Assembly (NCBI GenBank): GCA_022571845.1
Contig: JACZXB010000005.1
Span: 1-64,000, forward strand
Reading direction: 5' to 3'
DNA from: Candidatus Zixiibacteriota bacterium
GTDB lineage: Bacteria > Zixibacteria > MSB-5A5 > GN15 > FEB-12
DNA length: 64,000 bases
Shown here: positions 37,857 through 45,692 of the stretch, piece after piece
Layout: each line of letters starts with the position of its first letter
How positions within the stretch are numbered: position 1 is the first letter of the stretch
Program-made: the position numbers and the translations under genes
Notes under the pieces: model-generated
The model's input: the letters and a program-made list of their open reading frames with translations, nothing else
Database searches by the model: none
What the model was told of the DNA's origin: nothing

Positions 37857-38501
37857 TTAATCTGAACCGGCGTTGAATCTTGCCAGGATATCAATCCGGA
37901 TATTGGAGTAGCTGACTTCGCTAAATGCAGCAAAGGCATGAAAGTTCGCATTAAAAGTTGACATCTTTCGATGCTGGTATCCGATACGCAAGGCAAGCGG
38001 ACTAAAAATGAATTCCTTAACTGTAACATCGACAGCATAAGACACAAATACGGCATCTTGGTTTCTGCCCCGGACAATTCGCGTAGTCAGTCCCTTTGAG
38101 CTCAAATCAAAATCCGCGACACCAACGGCCCCGCCCAAATCCAGCCGCATCTTATTTCCTTCTACCAGTGCATGATAAAGAGAGAATTCGTACATTTTGA
38201 CATTGAGGTCGGAACGAATCAGCTCCCAAGTCAATTCCACTTCAGGCGGTATTAAACCGCCCGTCATAGTTCCTATAAATGTAATGCTGTTGTCCAGCCT
38301 GCTGAAAGAGAACCGCACTGACATTTTCTGTGAAAGGCTTTTAGAAAGATAAAGAGTCCAGCCCTCGGGGTTTTCCAGAAAGAAATTATCCGACCAGCCA
38401 GTTTGACGGGCGTAGCCGATATCAATTTCTGCTTTTGAAATGTTACCAAGAGTTAGCAGAAAAACGAGAACCGAAATCGTAATCTTAAAAAAACGCTTCA
38501 T
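37857..38501 (-). CDS. Putative outer-membrane beta-barrel protein
   Basis: This 214-residue protein was not recognised beyond its type. A signal peptide ends near residue 24. The rest alternates hydrophobic and polar residues (SVRFSFSRLDNSITFIG, MYEFSLYHALVEGNKMRLDL, EFIFSPLALRIGYQHRKM), as expected for a small barrel of about eight strands. The last residue is Asp rather than Phe, so canonical sorting is not shown. It is a single gene close upstream of the dockerin protease. Confidence 0.5.
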   Translation of the reverse strand: MKRFFKITISVLVFLLTLGNISKAEIDIGYARQTGWSDNFFLENPEGWTLYLSKSLSQKMSVRFSFSRLDNSITFIGTMTGGLIPPEVELTWELIRSDLNVKMYEFSLYHALVEGNKMRLDLGGAVGVADFDLSSKGLTTRIVRGRNQDAVFVSYAVDVTVKEFIFSPLALRIGYQHRKMSTFNANFHAFAAFSEVSYSNIRIDILARFNAGSD

Positions 38502-38656
38502 ATCTCAACTCCCCAATATGCATGACTGAAAAATCTGTCTTACTTATTTAATGACGGGTATAATTGAATTTTGTGCAAGGCGCAATTCTGTGCAAAAGAG
38601 GCAGATGCGGACATCTGCATAATTCAAAGGTGCAAAGTGCCGGGCTGGGTTTTCCT

Positions 38657-38950
38657 CTATCGATTCAAGAGTGTGGTTATGTCTTTTCCTTCAACCATAA
38701 CATCACAAACTAATTGTCCTCCGGTAGTCGTTTTGGGATTTTTAAGTTCAACGTCTTTGCCCCTGATGATACTTTCTAAACCATCCTTGGCCTTTTGAAA
38801 TCCGGACTGTCCCGGTTCCGGGGCACTATAGCCGTTGATCTTAATAGTATCGCCTTCTTCTTTACCCGTTGACTGCCAGTGAGGTGTGACCCTAAAGGTG
38901 CCAGCGTTGATTACTTCCGTCACGGTAACTCTCGTTTTTTTGAGTTCCAT
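38657..38950 (-). CDS. SNase-like OB-fold protein without catalytic residues
   Basis: A 97-residue protein resembling the staphylococcal nuclease (thermonuclease) fold: VTEVINAGTFRV, GDTIKINGYSAPEPGQSGFQ, KAKDGLESIIRGKDVEL and VMVEGKDITTLLNR align with the family. The catalytic positions are changed: the DGDT Asp is Gly, the first Arg is Lys, the Asp before APE is Ser and the GR Arg is Gln; only the Glu of APE remains. It probably binds nucleic acid or protein without cutting. The upstream TAGGAGGCAACC gives a good ribosome binding site. Confidence 0.6.
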   Translation of the reverse strand: MELKKTRVTVTEVINAGTFRVTPHWQSTGKEEGDTIKINGYSAPEPGQSGFQKAKDGLESIIRGKDVELKNPKTTTGGQLVCDVMVEGKDITTLLNR

Positions 38951-39448
38951 GGTTGCCTCCTATTCTTGATATAGGAAAAATCCATTTAATACCACGACAC
39001 TTCATCACCTTAATTATTTTGGAGATAACTCTCCGTTTGATAACTATCGAATTCGGATATTGCAGTCAACATAAAAAAAGTGAGTGGGGTGCTTGAGAAA
39101 CCTTCTGAGGGCTATGCAAAGGGCAGCCAACTAGCCGGAATGTGGCTCTCTGAGGGGCTTTTCATCTACTTTTCGCTATTTCGGTTCCCCATGGTCATTC
39201 TGGCGCCGCTTTCATAATTCCGGACTTGATCCGGAACCAGCGGGGGGATATGTGCAGATTAGTAAAAGAATTAAGGGAAATAGAAACTCACGATTAATGG
39301 TGGGCCACCCGTCCATCGTCTAATTGTATTAGACTTGAAGAGTTGAGTTTTCTCTATAACGTAACGAACCAACTTCTCGACTCCCACGGGACTTCGTACG
39401 CTCGGGACCATGGTCAGGACCTTGCCGCAAGCGGTGGACGACCAGCCT
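38951..39448. other. Gene-free region with dispersed repeat fragments
   Basis: About 500 bases without a supported gene. It contains a TTCCGGACTTGATCCGGAA palindrome at 39218-39236. CTCCCACGGGACTTCGTACG at 39381-39400 shares CTCCCACGGGACTTCG with 30109-30124. A GGTCAGGACCTTG segment near 39412 is reminiscent of the 29119 hairpin. Short reading frames here look random. Confidence 0.6.
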
Positions 39449-40054
39449 TTATTCCTCTACTTTCAAATGAACAGTACGTTCGAAGTAGTTTCCGACCATG
39501 CCCTCACTTGCTTTTCCCTTTACAGTTTTCCCGCTGGTTAACATTACCTGCAGTGTAACTGTTGCATCTCCGGCCGCATCTGTCGGTCGAACAGTCATTG
39601 GCAGCAGGGTCCCTTTGGTACCCGGGTATGAATCGAGATTATCCCCTACCAGGCGGCAGGCCATCGGCAGGTTAATTTCCCAACCCGGTGCGAACTTGGA
39701 TAATGAGGAAGTTTTTATTCTATCGGGCGCAACATAGAGCCAGCCGTTGCGGTAGGGAATCAGTTGCTCATCATCCGTTTTGTATCCGATAACAGTCAAC
39801 AGGGTGGCGCTTTGGCCGCGCTTGACTGAGAGCAGAAAGCTGCCGTCAGATTGTCTGAGCGATAATCCTGATTCTTTTTCGACGATGTCAATTACGAGGT
39901 CAGGCCCGTCATGCCAATCGCCGTTGTCAACATGGCAGCTAAGGCAGTTCTCCGACTTTCCCAAAATTCCGACGGCGGGGGGATAAGCCAGTGAGTTTGC
40001 GACTACCACAGCCGCGACTGTGACACTTGCGAGAAAAATTCTCTTTGATTTCAT
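39449..40054 (-). CDS. Exported monoheme c-type cytochrome-like protein
   Basis: A 201-residue protein with a signal peptide (cleavage near NSLA-Y, residue 23). A single heme-attachment motif CLSCH lies near residue 37, preceded by PPAVGILGKSE. The remaining 160 residues are beta-rich with no second heme and resemble an Ig-like domain (SATLLTVIGYKTDD, ATVTLQVMLTSGKTVKG). A role as a small electron-carrier or heme sensor is inferred. Upstream, TGGGATACATATA is shared with the YceI promoter region. Confidence 0.7.
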   Translation of the reverse strand: MKSKRIFLASVTVAAVVVANSLAYPPAVGILGKSENCLSCHVDNGDWHDGPDLVIDIVEKESGLSLRQSDGSFLLSVKRGQSATLLTVIGYKTDDEQLIPYRNGWLYVAPDRIKTSSLSKFAPGWEINLPMACRLVGDNLDSYPGTKGTLLPMTVRPTDAAGDATVTLQVMLTSGKTVKGKASEGMVGNYFERTVHLKVEE

Positions 40055-40100
40055 CTATTTCTCCTTATTCCCGGGGCTTTAGCGACTAATAAGAGGGGCA

Positions 40101-40118
40101 TGGGATACATATAAAACT
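40101..40118 (-). promoter_or_regulatory. Shared upstream motif, copy 1
   Basis: TGGGATACATATAAAACT (40101-40118) is matched with one mismatch at 40874-40891; read on the minus strand it is AGTTTTATATGTATCCCA. It lies 47-64 bases before the monoheme gene, so it could be a promoter or regulator-binding site. Confidence 0.5.
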
Positions 40119-40182
40119 TTTATCGAAGCGAAATTATTCACAATGTATGCTGTATGCAAATAAAACAGCCCGGTTCGAATAG

Positions 40183-40734
40183 TTATTGCTGTTCCAATGC
40201 CTCAATATCGATTATGATAAATACTTCATTACCAACTACAATTCCACCTTTCTCTAAGTCGCCGTTCCAACTAACGCCGAATTCGTGGCGATTGATTCTC
40301 GTTATTCCATGAAAGCCGACTCTTGAAATAGGTCCTTTATCTACGCCGTCTTCCCAAAAGGGTGTGTTCCACTTGCCCACATATTTCATATCCAAGGCTA
40401 CTTGTTTTGTAACCCCCCGAATAGTCAGGTTACCGGTAACCTTACTTTCATGCTTGCTGACTACATCAATTTTTGTGTTCTTAAACGTTATCGTAGGATG
40501 GCTCTTTGCATCAAGGAAATCTTCACTGAGCAAATGATCATCTCGCATTTTATCACCGGACCAAAAATTCTTAACAGTTATAGTCATTTCAACTGAAGTC
40601 ATGCCTGGATTTTCCGGGTCGAACTCCAGAGAACCTTGGACGTTATTGAAAAAACCTCGCAGCCAAGTAACCATCATATGCTTGACGCAGAACTCCGCCG
40701 ACGAATGACCTGGTTCAAATGTCCACTTTGCCAT
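40183..40734 (-). CDS. YceI family lipid-binding protein
   Basis: A 183-residue member of the YceI family, which folds as an elongated lipocalin-like barrel that binds polyisoprenoid or amphiphilic ligands. MAKWTFEPGHSSAEFCVKHM, FNNVQGSLEFDPENPG, MRDDHLLSEDFLDAKSHPTI, VTGNLTIRGVTKQVALDM and GITRINRHEFGVSWNG are the family motifs. There is no signal peptide, so it is probably cytoplasmic. It lies upstream of the monoheme gene on the same strand and shares an upstream motif with it. Confidence 0.93.
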   Translation of the reverse strand: MAKWTFEPGHSSAEFCVKHMMVTWLRGFFNNVQGSLEFDPENPGMTSVEMTITVKNFWSGDKMRDDHLLSEDFLDAKSHPTITFKNTKIDVVSKHESKVTGNLTIRGVTKQVALDMKYVGKWNTPFWEDGVDKGPISRVGFHGITRINRHEFGVSWNGDLEKGGIVVGNEVFIIIDIEALEQQ

Positions 40735-41238
40735 ATTTTGTCTATTTCCTATTTTTATATAAATTTAGGCTGGTTGTCCCCTCCGCTGGCGGCGGTTTTC
40801 CGTAACCACCTTAATATTTGTATCCCTCAAGCTCAAGTACTATTTTTTCATAAAGAATATTATGCGGGGGACCTGGGATACATATAGAACTATGCTAAGT
40901 ACGGAATTCTACGATTATTACAAGATTCAGAAATGGAAAAAGCATGCTTAGCATGCGGAAAGGCAGGGATTCTCCGTGTGCCTTTGCTGCTAACTTCTTA
41001 CTATACTGGAATTTAGGCATAATTCGTTGCCCTGTCAAATGTTAAGTAGATGCAAGTAGGAGCAAGTAGAGCCAAGTAGAAGCAACTTACTCGAAGTAGA
41101 TTGTTAGAAAATCGTTAGAAAGGAAAAGTTGATTATTTGGCAAATAGAGCGAGAGTTTAGTCATAGTCTCTAATCCCACCGCACAATGATTTTAACTAAC
41201 AATCACAAGAACAAATTCGTCTTTGTTCTCCATATTAT
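40735..41238. other. Gene-free region upstream of the YceI gene, with a 10-base tandem repeat
   Basis: About 500 bases without a supported gene. It holds the shared motif TGGGATACATATAGAACT (40874-40891) about 140 bases before the YceI start. At 41044-41103 there are six 10-base units in register, four starting AAGTAG and ending GC or CC, then a divergent unit, then AAGTAGATTG. At 41106-41120 TTAGAAAATCG and TTAGAAAGG form a pair of related words. Confidence 0.6.
40874..40891 (-). promoter_or_regulatory. Shared upstream motif, copy 2
   Basis: TGGGATACATATAGAACT matches 40101-40118 with one mismatch. It lies 140-157 bases before the YceI start codon. Confidence 0.5.
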
Positions 41239-41370
41239 TCAGCACGTGCCTGGAGTTAACCCACTTCTAATTATATAGTTTACCAAAAATTTCAATTCAA
41301 GAATGTTGGGGGTTGTACTTCCATCGCCGCTAACGTCGGCTTCTTCCGGACACGGGGGCACGGTCACCAT
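41239..41370 (-). CDS. 43-codon orphan dockerin-like ORF coupled to proC
   Basis: Starting at ATG 41370, which overlaps the proC stop as TGATG, this frame encodes PPCPEEADVSGDGSTTPNIL, followed by ELKFLVNYIIRSGLTPGTC and a stop. It is the second half of the dockerin-like tail seen elsewhere in the window (NILDLTFLVDFIFRGG), with Glu for Asp, Lys for Thr and Asn for Asp. It has no signal peptide and no first repeat, so it is probably the remnant of a lost secreted protein that now happens to sit behind proC. Confidence 0.6.
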   Translation of the reverse strand: MVTVPPCPEEADVSGDGSTTPNILELKFLVNYIIRSGLTPGTC

Positions 41371-42215
41371 CAGCGGTCTTCGCCCTTACCCAGTTGACTG
41401 GCTATCCGCGCAGCTTCTTCGACAGCTCGGGCCAGGGTCGAACGAATCTTGCCGTCTTCCAAAGTAAGTAAAGCACCAATCGTACATCCTGCTGGCGTGG
41501 TGACATCGTCTCGGAGTCTGGCGGGGTGCCAACCCGTTTTGTGAACCATCGTGGCCGCCCCAAGTACTGTTTGAGCCACAATTGTCAGCGCAAGATTCCT
41601 TGGAATACCGACATTTACTCCGCCGTCGGCGAGTGCCTCTATCACTAGATAGATATAGGCCGGGCCGCTGGCTGACAGCCCTGTCATGGCGTTGCACAGC
41701 GATTCATCCAGTTCAATCACACGACCCACCGACTCGAATATTGCCCGCGCTGTCGCCAGGTGTGTCTCGGAAGCATTGGGGCCACAACACAGAGCTGTCA
41801 TTCCTTCGCCCACGAGACAGGGAGTATTAGTAATCGCCCGGACAATAGGGTTGTCAGGGAGACTTTCCTGCATAGCGCTGGTAGTCACACCGGTTACGAT
41901 AGAGATCACGAGCGAAGATGTTGAAAGTCCCTCATGGCGAAGTTGCGAAAGTGCGGACAGGTACTGGTTGGGCTTCACACAGAGCAAAACTATATTGGTC
42001 TTCTTCAGTAGACCATCGTACGATTCATGCAGGCATATTATGCCAAGCTTTTTTTCTACGATTTTTGCGCTGTCCTGGGTACGAGTTGTACCCCACAGAT
42101 CCTGTCTATCTACGATTTTCCGGTCGAGGAGAGACTTTGCGATCGCCTGTCCCATAACGCCGGCGCCGATAATGCCTATTTTGCCCGCGGTGATGTTTGT
42201 ACTCGATTTTGCCAT
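41370..42215 (-). CDS. proC: Pyrroline-5-carboxylate reductase
   Basis: A 281-residue ProC, the last step of proline synthesis, using NAD(P)H. The Rossmann motif is GKIGIIGAGVMGQAIAKSLL (residues 11-30). VLLCVKPNQYLSAL, ITNTPCLVGEGMTAL and the C-terminal LSASGPAYIYLVIEALADGG and TTPAGCTIGALLTLEDG are hallmarks. Its stop overlaps a 43-codon orphan dockerin-like ORF. The tRNA-Ser gene lies just upstream on the same strand, with a 74-base gap. Confidence 0.96.
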   Translation of the reverse strand: MAKSSTNITAGKIGIIGAGVMGQAIAKSLLDRKIVDRQDLWGTTRTQDSAKIVEKKLGIICLHESYDGLLKKTNIVLLCVKPNQYLSALSQLRHEGLSTSSLVISIVTGVTTSAMQESLPDNPIVRAITNTPCLVGEGMTALCCGPNASETHLATARAIFESVGRVIELDESLCNAMTGLSASGPAYIYLVIEALADGGVNVGIPRNLALTIVAQTVLGAATMVHKTGWHPARLRDDVTTPAGCTIGALLTLEDGKIRSTLARAVEEAARIASQLGKGEDR

Positions 42216-42289
42216 AAACTGCTCTCACAGATATATCGGCAAAATCGGCCCGGTTATAAAGCCTGCCGGTCGAGCTGTGGATTTCAATG

Positions 42290-42374
42290 CGGAGGAGGTA
42301 GGATTCGAACCCACGGTACCTTGCGGCACAACGGTTTTCAAGACCGCCGCTTTCGACCACTCAGCCACTCCTCC
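42290..42374 (-). tRNA. tRNA-Ser (anticodon TGA)
   Basis: An 85-base tRNA with acceptor stem GGAGGAG/CTCCTCC, a long variable arm (TTGTGCCGCAAGGTACC region), anticodon loop CTTGAAA with anticodon TGA, and T loop GGTTCGAATCC. The 3' CCA is not encoded, unlike in the tRNA-Gln of this window. Confidence 0.94.
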
Positions 42375-42395
42375 ACGTCAATTATTTCAGCCCAT

Positions 42396-42430
42396 GTCTC
42401 CTTTCCGCCGCGGCGGACTCAGGGTGACGT
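42396..42430. repeat. CCGCC-palindrome dispersed repeat near tRNA-Ser
   Basis: CTTTCCGCCGCGGCGGACTC (42401-42420) then AGGGTGACGTG, a near-exact match to the element inside acnA. It lies between the tRNA and the next terminator. Confidence 0.8.
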
Positions 42431-42490
42431 GCGCAGGACAGGCCAAAACTATGAGAAATCGTCTCGAGGTCAAGTTAATATATGAGCCAC

Positions 42491-42521
42491 AAAAAAAGGC
42501 GCCCTGCGTTAGGCGCCTTTT
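42491..42521 (-). terminator. Rho-independent terminator of the lipoprotein gene
   Basis: AAAAAAAGGCGCC and GGCGCCTTTT pair around CTGCGTTA; on the minus strand seven T residues follow. It is 26 bases after the stop codon of the lipoprotein gene. Confidence 0.88.
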
Positions 42522-42546
42522 ACAAAATATATCGAAAAATGCTAAT

Positions 42547-43479
42547 TTAGAACTCGCGGGTCCAGCTTGATGTACCACTAGCCTGTGTTCCACTATCACA
42601 AGGCTCGGTGATATTCCAAACCGTTGTACCGTCAGAGATAGTCAGTGCTACGCTGCCGTCGGAAGCATAGACGCCGGTAGCTGTCCAGACACCTGTTACT
42701 GAGATAGTATCAACTCCGGCACCAAGATCACCAATACAGGACATATCTATTGTCGCTGTTACGCTGACTGTTCCTGAAGTTGGGCAATCGATTGTTCCGC
42801 CTTCGGAAATCATTAAATTTGTTGCACTAAGCACGTTGCTAAACGAAAAATCACAAACGAGAGTAGAATCGCCATCAGAGCCGGTAGCAGTTTCTGTTGC
42901 CGTACCGTTGATTGTGACAGGGGTTACCATATCGATCGTAATGCCTGTGATTGTTAGCGCACCATCTGAATTGGCAGAAAATGATCCACCATTTTCACTA
43001 ATACTAAAGTGAGACCTGATTCTCAATTCATCCAAAGTTGAGTCTGGAACCTGCAGCGTTTGTCCGCCAGACAATGTTTGAAGAGAATCAATACCAGCGA
43101 TAGTTATAGTATCATTATAAATAGTGTCAATAACGAACCCGGAAAACGAGAACACATGCCAAACACTGTCGTAGGTGTAGCTTAGTGAATCAAAAACCAA
43201 AATTTCATCACCGCCACCCAAAGCCTGTCTTGACATTGCATTTTTCGGCGAGAAGGTAGCGCCTGGAATAGAATCGATAATAATAAATGACAAATCGAAA
43301 GAATTAGCAATTGCTTCAAATGCTTCAGCGCCAACGAGATTTTCAGCCAACTGAAAGTCGATTGAGTTAGTATCGCCCTGAATTAGATTTGTAACGGCGT
43401 CATCTGTGCTGCAGCCGGGCAGCATTGTTATGAACGCTCCTAGTGACAGCAGTGTGAATAAAAGAGTAAATCTTTTCAT
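42547..43479 (-). CDS. Lipoprotein of unknown function
   Basis: A 310-residue protein with a lipobox MLPGC at residues 19-23 (signal MKRFTLLFTLLSLGAFIT). The mature part is Ser/Thr/Gly/Asp-rich and beta-rich, with repeating strands (SYTYDSVWHVFSFSGFVID, GALTITGITIDMVTPVTING, GTVSVTATIDMSCIGDL). It is likely outer-membrane or surface attached. No conserved domain was recognised. It is preceded by an AT-rich promoter region with no clear motif and followed by a strong terminator. Confidence 0.6.
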   Translation of the reverse strand: MKRFTLLFTLLSLGAFITMLPGCSTDDAVTNLIQGDTNSIDFQLAENLVGAEAFEAIANSFDLSFIIIDSIPGATFSPKNAMSRQALGGGDEILVFDSLSYTYDSVWHVFSFSGFVIDTIYNDTITIAGIDSLQTLSGGQTLQVPDSTLDELRIRSHFSISENGGSFSANSDGALTITGITIDMVTPVTINGTATETATGSDGDSTLVCDFSFSNVLSATNLMISEGGTIDCPTSGTVSVTATIDMSCIGDLGAGVDTISVTGVWTATGVYASDGSVALTISDGTTVWNITEPCDSGTQASGTSSWTREF

Positions 43480-43616
43480 TTGAAATCCTCCAATTGTTTA
43501 ATAAAGATAATCTCTTTTAATAATCGGAAGACTTAGCTCTTTATTGAGTGATATTGTTCACTTTTTTATCAATTATAAATGATCAATAACAAATTTTAAT
43601 GTTTTGAGAAAAACGA

Positions 43617-44837
43617 TTATTGGGGCTGTTTGGCAGCTTGAGGCCCGCCGTAAATGCCTATATGCGAATGAGTTCCATCTGGGTTGTAGATAGCAGTATC
43701 GCCTGAATTCCAGAGCGGAGAATCGGGCAGATATTTGAAATTGCTTTCCGGGAGAAACTTGGGGTCCGTATTCAGATTGCCGTTTAAGTCGGCCTGGTCA
43801 AAGATATTTTCGTATTCGCCCTCTTTATTATTCCAGACAAGATTATTAGCAAACTGCCATTTGGCCCAGTCGCCGTTGTTCCAGACTCCCACGCAAGGGC
43901 AGACCCACTCTTTGCGCCAGCCGTTTTCGGTGATGACGTTGTTGACTATGCGTCCGCGGCTTTCGTTAGACCAGGGCGCCACCCCGCAGTTACCATTGTG
44001 ATGGACTATATTATTGGCAATATCCATATACGATTGACCGGTAGCAATAATTCCCCAGCCAAGATTATCATGCACGCTGTTATTTCGGGCGACCACCCAT
44101 GAAGTTCCGAAGGCTCCTATCCCTTTCCAGAAACCGCTGATGTCGTTTCGAAAGGCGCTGCAGGAAGCATCCCAGGTGACACCGATACCGGCGCCGCGTC
44201 CATCTTTGATAACACAGTCGGTTACCAGTGCAGTAGCGCCGCGATAAAGAGCCACACCATCCCAGCCGTTGTTGGTAATATTGCAGTTTCTAATGGTAAT
44301 ATCGGCGCCTTCGCGTCCAAAAACTCCACCAATACCTACGACAACTGTGGAATCGGCGTGTCTGTTATCGTTGTCGCGAATGTCAACTTCTTCAATTAAA
44401 ACGCGCGAGTTGCGAACGACTATGGCAGCATCGGTGGCGTTGCCGTCAGCATCGCGCCTGCCGCCGGTAATGGTCAGATTTCTGATAATGGAATTGGAAG
44501 AATTTACGAAATAAACTCCATAGCCACCCTTGGTGAGAAGAATAGTTTTTTGTCTATCGGTGCCAATAATAACCAGCGACTTATTCTTGATAATAAAACC
44601 GTAGCTGGCAGCTACTTCAGTCCTGGGGTCAAGACAGTTGCCGCACAGTGAATCTGTAAAAGCAATTGGAGCGGCGTCATAAACTTTAGCAGAAAGTAGT
44701 ATGGTATCACCGCTTGACGCGAAATTAATTACAGCTTGAAAGTCGCTGCCGCGCTCAACCGTAAGAGTTGCGCTATTGGTCAAAGCAGCGAATAAGAACA
44801 GAAATACTAAGCTGCCACAAATTCGTAAAGTCTTCAT
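43617..44837 (-). CDS. Secreted right-handed parallel beta-helix protein
   Basis: A 406-residue protein with a signal peptide (cleavage near NSA, residue 22). From about residue 30 to 370 it shows short beta-helix coils with Asn ladders: IIRNLTITGGRRD, ITIRNCNITNNGWDGVALYR, NSVHDNLGWGIIATGQSYMD, IVHHNGNCGVAPWS and IVNNVITENGWR. This is the pectate-lyase-like / DUF1565 or NosD-like fold. The N-terminal AVINFASSGDTILLSAKVYD is typical of such proteins. The substrate is unknown; a polysaccharide-related role is a guess. It has no dockerin tail. Confidence 0.75.
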   Translation of the reverse strand: MKTLRICGSLVFLFLFAALTNSATLTVERGSDFQAVINFASSGDTILLSAKVYDAAPIAFTDSLCGNCLDPRTEVAASYGFIIKNKSLVIIGTDRQKTILLTKGGYGVYFVNSSNSIIRNLTITGGRRDADGNATDAAIVVRNSRVLIEEVDIRDNDNRHADSTVVVGIGGVFGREGADITIRNCNITNNGWDGVALYRGATALVTDCVIKDGRGAGIGVTWDASCSAFRNDISGFWKGIGAFGTSWVVARNNSVHDNLGWGIIATGQSYMDIANNIVHHNGNCGVAPWSNESRGRIVNNVITENGWRKEWVCPCVGVWNNGDWAKWQFANNLVWNNKEGEYENIFDQADLNGNLNTDPKFLPESNFKYLPDSPLWNSGDTAIYNPDGTHSHIGIYGGPQAAKQPQ

Positions 44838-44892
44838 TTCATCAGCTAATTTAACAGGCGAAAAGCCTCATAACAAGCGGCCAAAATTTGTC

Positions 44893-44920
44893 TTGACAAA
44901 TTTGAGAGAACTCATATATT
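44893..44920 (+). promoter_or_regulatory. Sigma70-type promoter of the metal-uptake operon
   Basis: TTGACA (44893-44898), a 16-base spacer and TATATT (44915-44920). The expected start site, near 44927, falls on the first bases of the palindrome at 44926-44953, so a repressor bound there would block initiation or escape. Confidence 0.75.
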
Positions 44921-44925
44921 TACCG

Positions 44926-44953
44926 ATATTATTTAGGTAAACCTAAATAATAT
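44926..44953. promoter_or_regulatory. 28-base perfect palindrome, likely DtxR/MntR-type operator
   Basis: ATATTATTTAGGT, two A residues, then ACCTAAATAATAT: both 13-base arms match perfectly. The TTAGGT/ACCTAA cores are of the DtxR/IdeR/MntR operator type. It lies directly downstream of the -10 box and ends just before the regulator gene, which suggests autoregulation by the metal-bound regulator. Confidence 0.75.
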
Positions 44954-44969
44954 GTTAGGTTTAATTAAC

Positions 44970-45638
44970 ATGATATTAAGCGAGTCAATAGAAGATTATC
45001 TGAAAGCAATTTACGCTCTCAAGAAAGAGGTCGGCAAGGTTGTGACCACACAACTCGCTGAACGTCTTGAGGTTAAGCCGGCATCGGTGACCGGCATGGT
45101 TCGCAAACTGGCTGATATGAAACTGGTTACTTACAAGCCCTATCAGGGAGTGGCTTTGACTAAAGCGGGTCAAAAGGTAGCTCTGGAAGTAATCAGGCAT
45201 CATCGGCTTCTGGAATTATATCTCAATGAAATAATGGGGCTACCCTGGGATAAGGTTCATCAGGAGGCTGAAAAGTTGGAACACGCTATCTCTGAAGAAT
45301 TGGAAGACCGAATAGACCAGTTACTTGGTCATCCGACTACTGATCCGCACGGCTCTCCGATTCCTTCAAAGGCCGGAAAAGTTAATAACTCTTCATCGAA
45401 AAAACTATCGGAAATGAAAAGAGGGGAGAAAGCAAAGATTGCGGAGGTAAGAGATGAAGATTCGGAGCTACTTAGATATGTCGGGGAGCTTGGGTTATTT
45501 CCGGGAAAATCATTTGAAGTTGTTAATGTGGCACCTTACAAAGGTCCCATGACTTTGAAAATTAAGAGCAAAAAAATTATAGTCGGCCGCGAAGCCGCTA
45601 AGCAGATACTGGTCAATAAGATCAGTGCTTGGAACTAA
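44970..45638 (+). CDS. DtxR/MntR family metal-dependent transcriptional regulator
   Basis: A regulator of 222 residues from the ATG at 44970; an in-frame ATG at 44952 overlaps the operator and is less likely. The winged helix (IEDYLKAIYALKKEVGKVVT, VKPASVTGMVRKLADM) is followed by the dimerisation and metal domain: HHRLLELYL and VHQEAEKLEH. Glu replaces the DtxR Cys102, as in MntR, so manganese or iron is likely. The last 70 residues form an SH3/FeoA-like domain. It heads the operon with heme-porin and TroABCD-type genes, and the next gene begins within 60 bases. Confidence 0.9.
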   Translation: MILSESIEDYLKAIYALKKEVGKVVTTQLAERLEVKPASVTGMVRKLADMKLVTYKPYQGVALTKAGQKVALEVIRHHRLLELYLNEIMGLPWDKVHQEAEKLEHAISEELEDRIDQLLGHPTTDPHGSPIPSKAGKVNNSSSKKLSEMKRGEKAKIAEVRDEDSELLRYVGELGLFPGKSFEVVNVAPYKGPMTLKIKSKKIIVGREAAKQILVNKISAWN

Positions 45639-45692
45639 AAGGAATTGTCCGCGGAAAACAGGACTGATGTTTTTACAGATGAGAGCGAGAAA

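Noticed and set aside
41686-42570. A 294-codon plus-strand frame crossing proC, tRNA-Ser and a repeat
   Set aside because: It runs antisense through proC and through a tRNA gene, so it cannot be a real protein gene.
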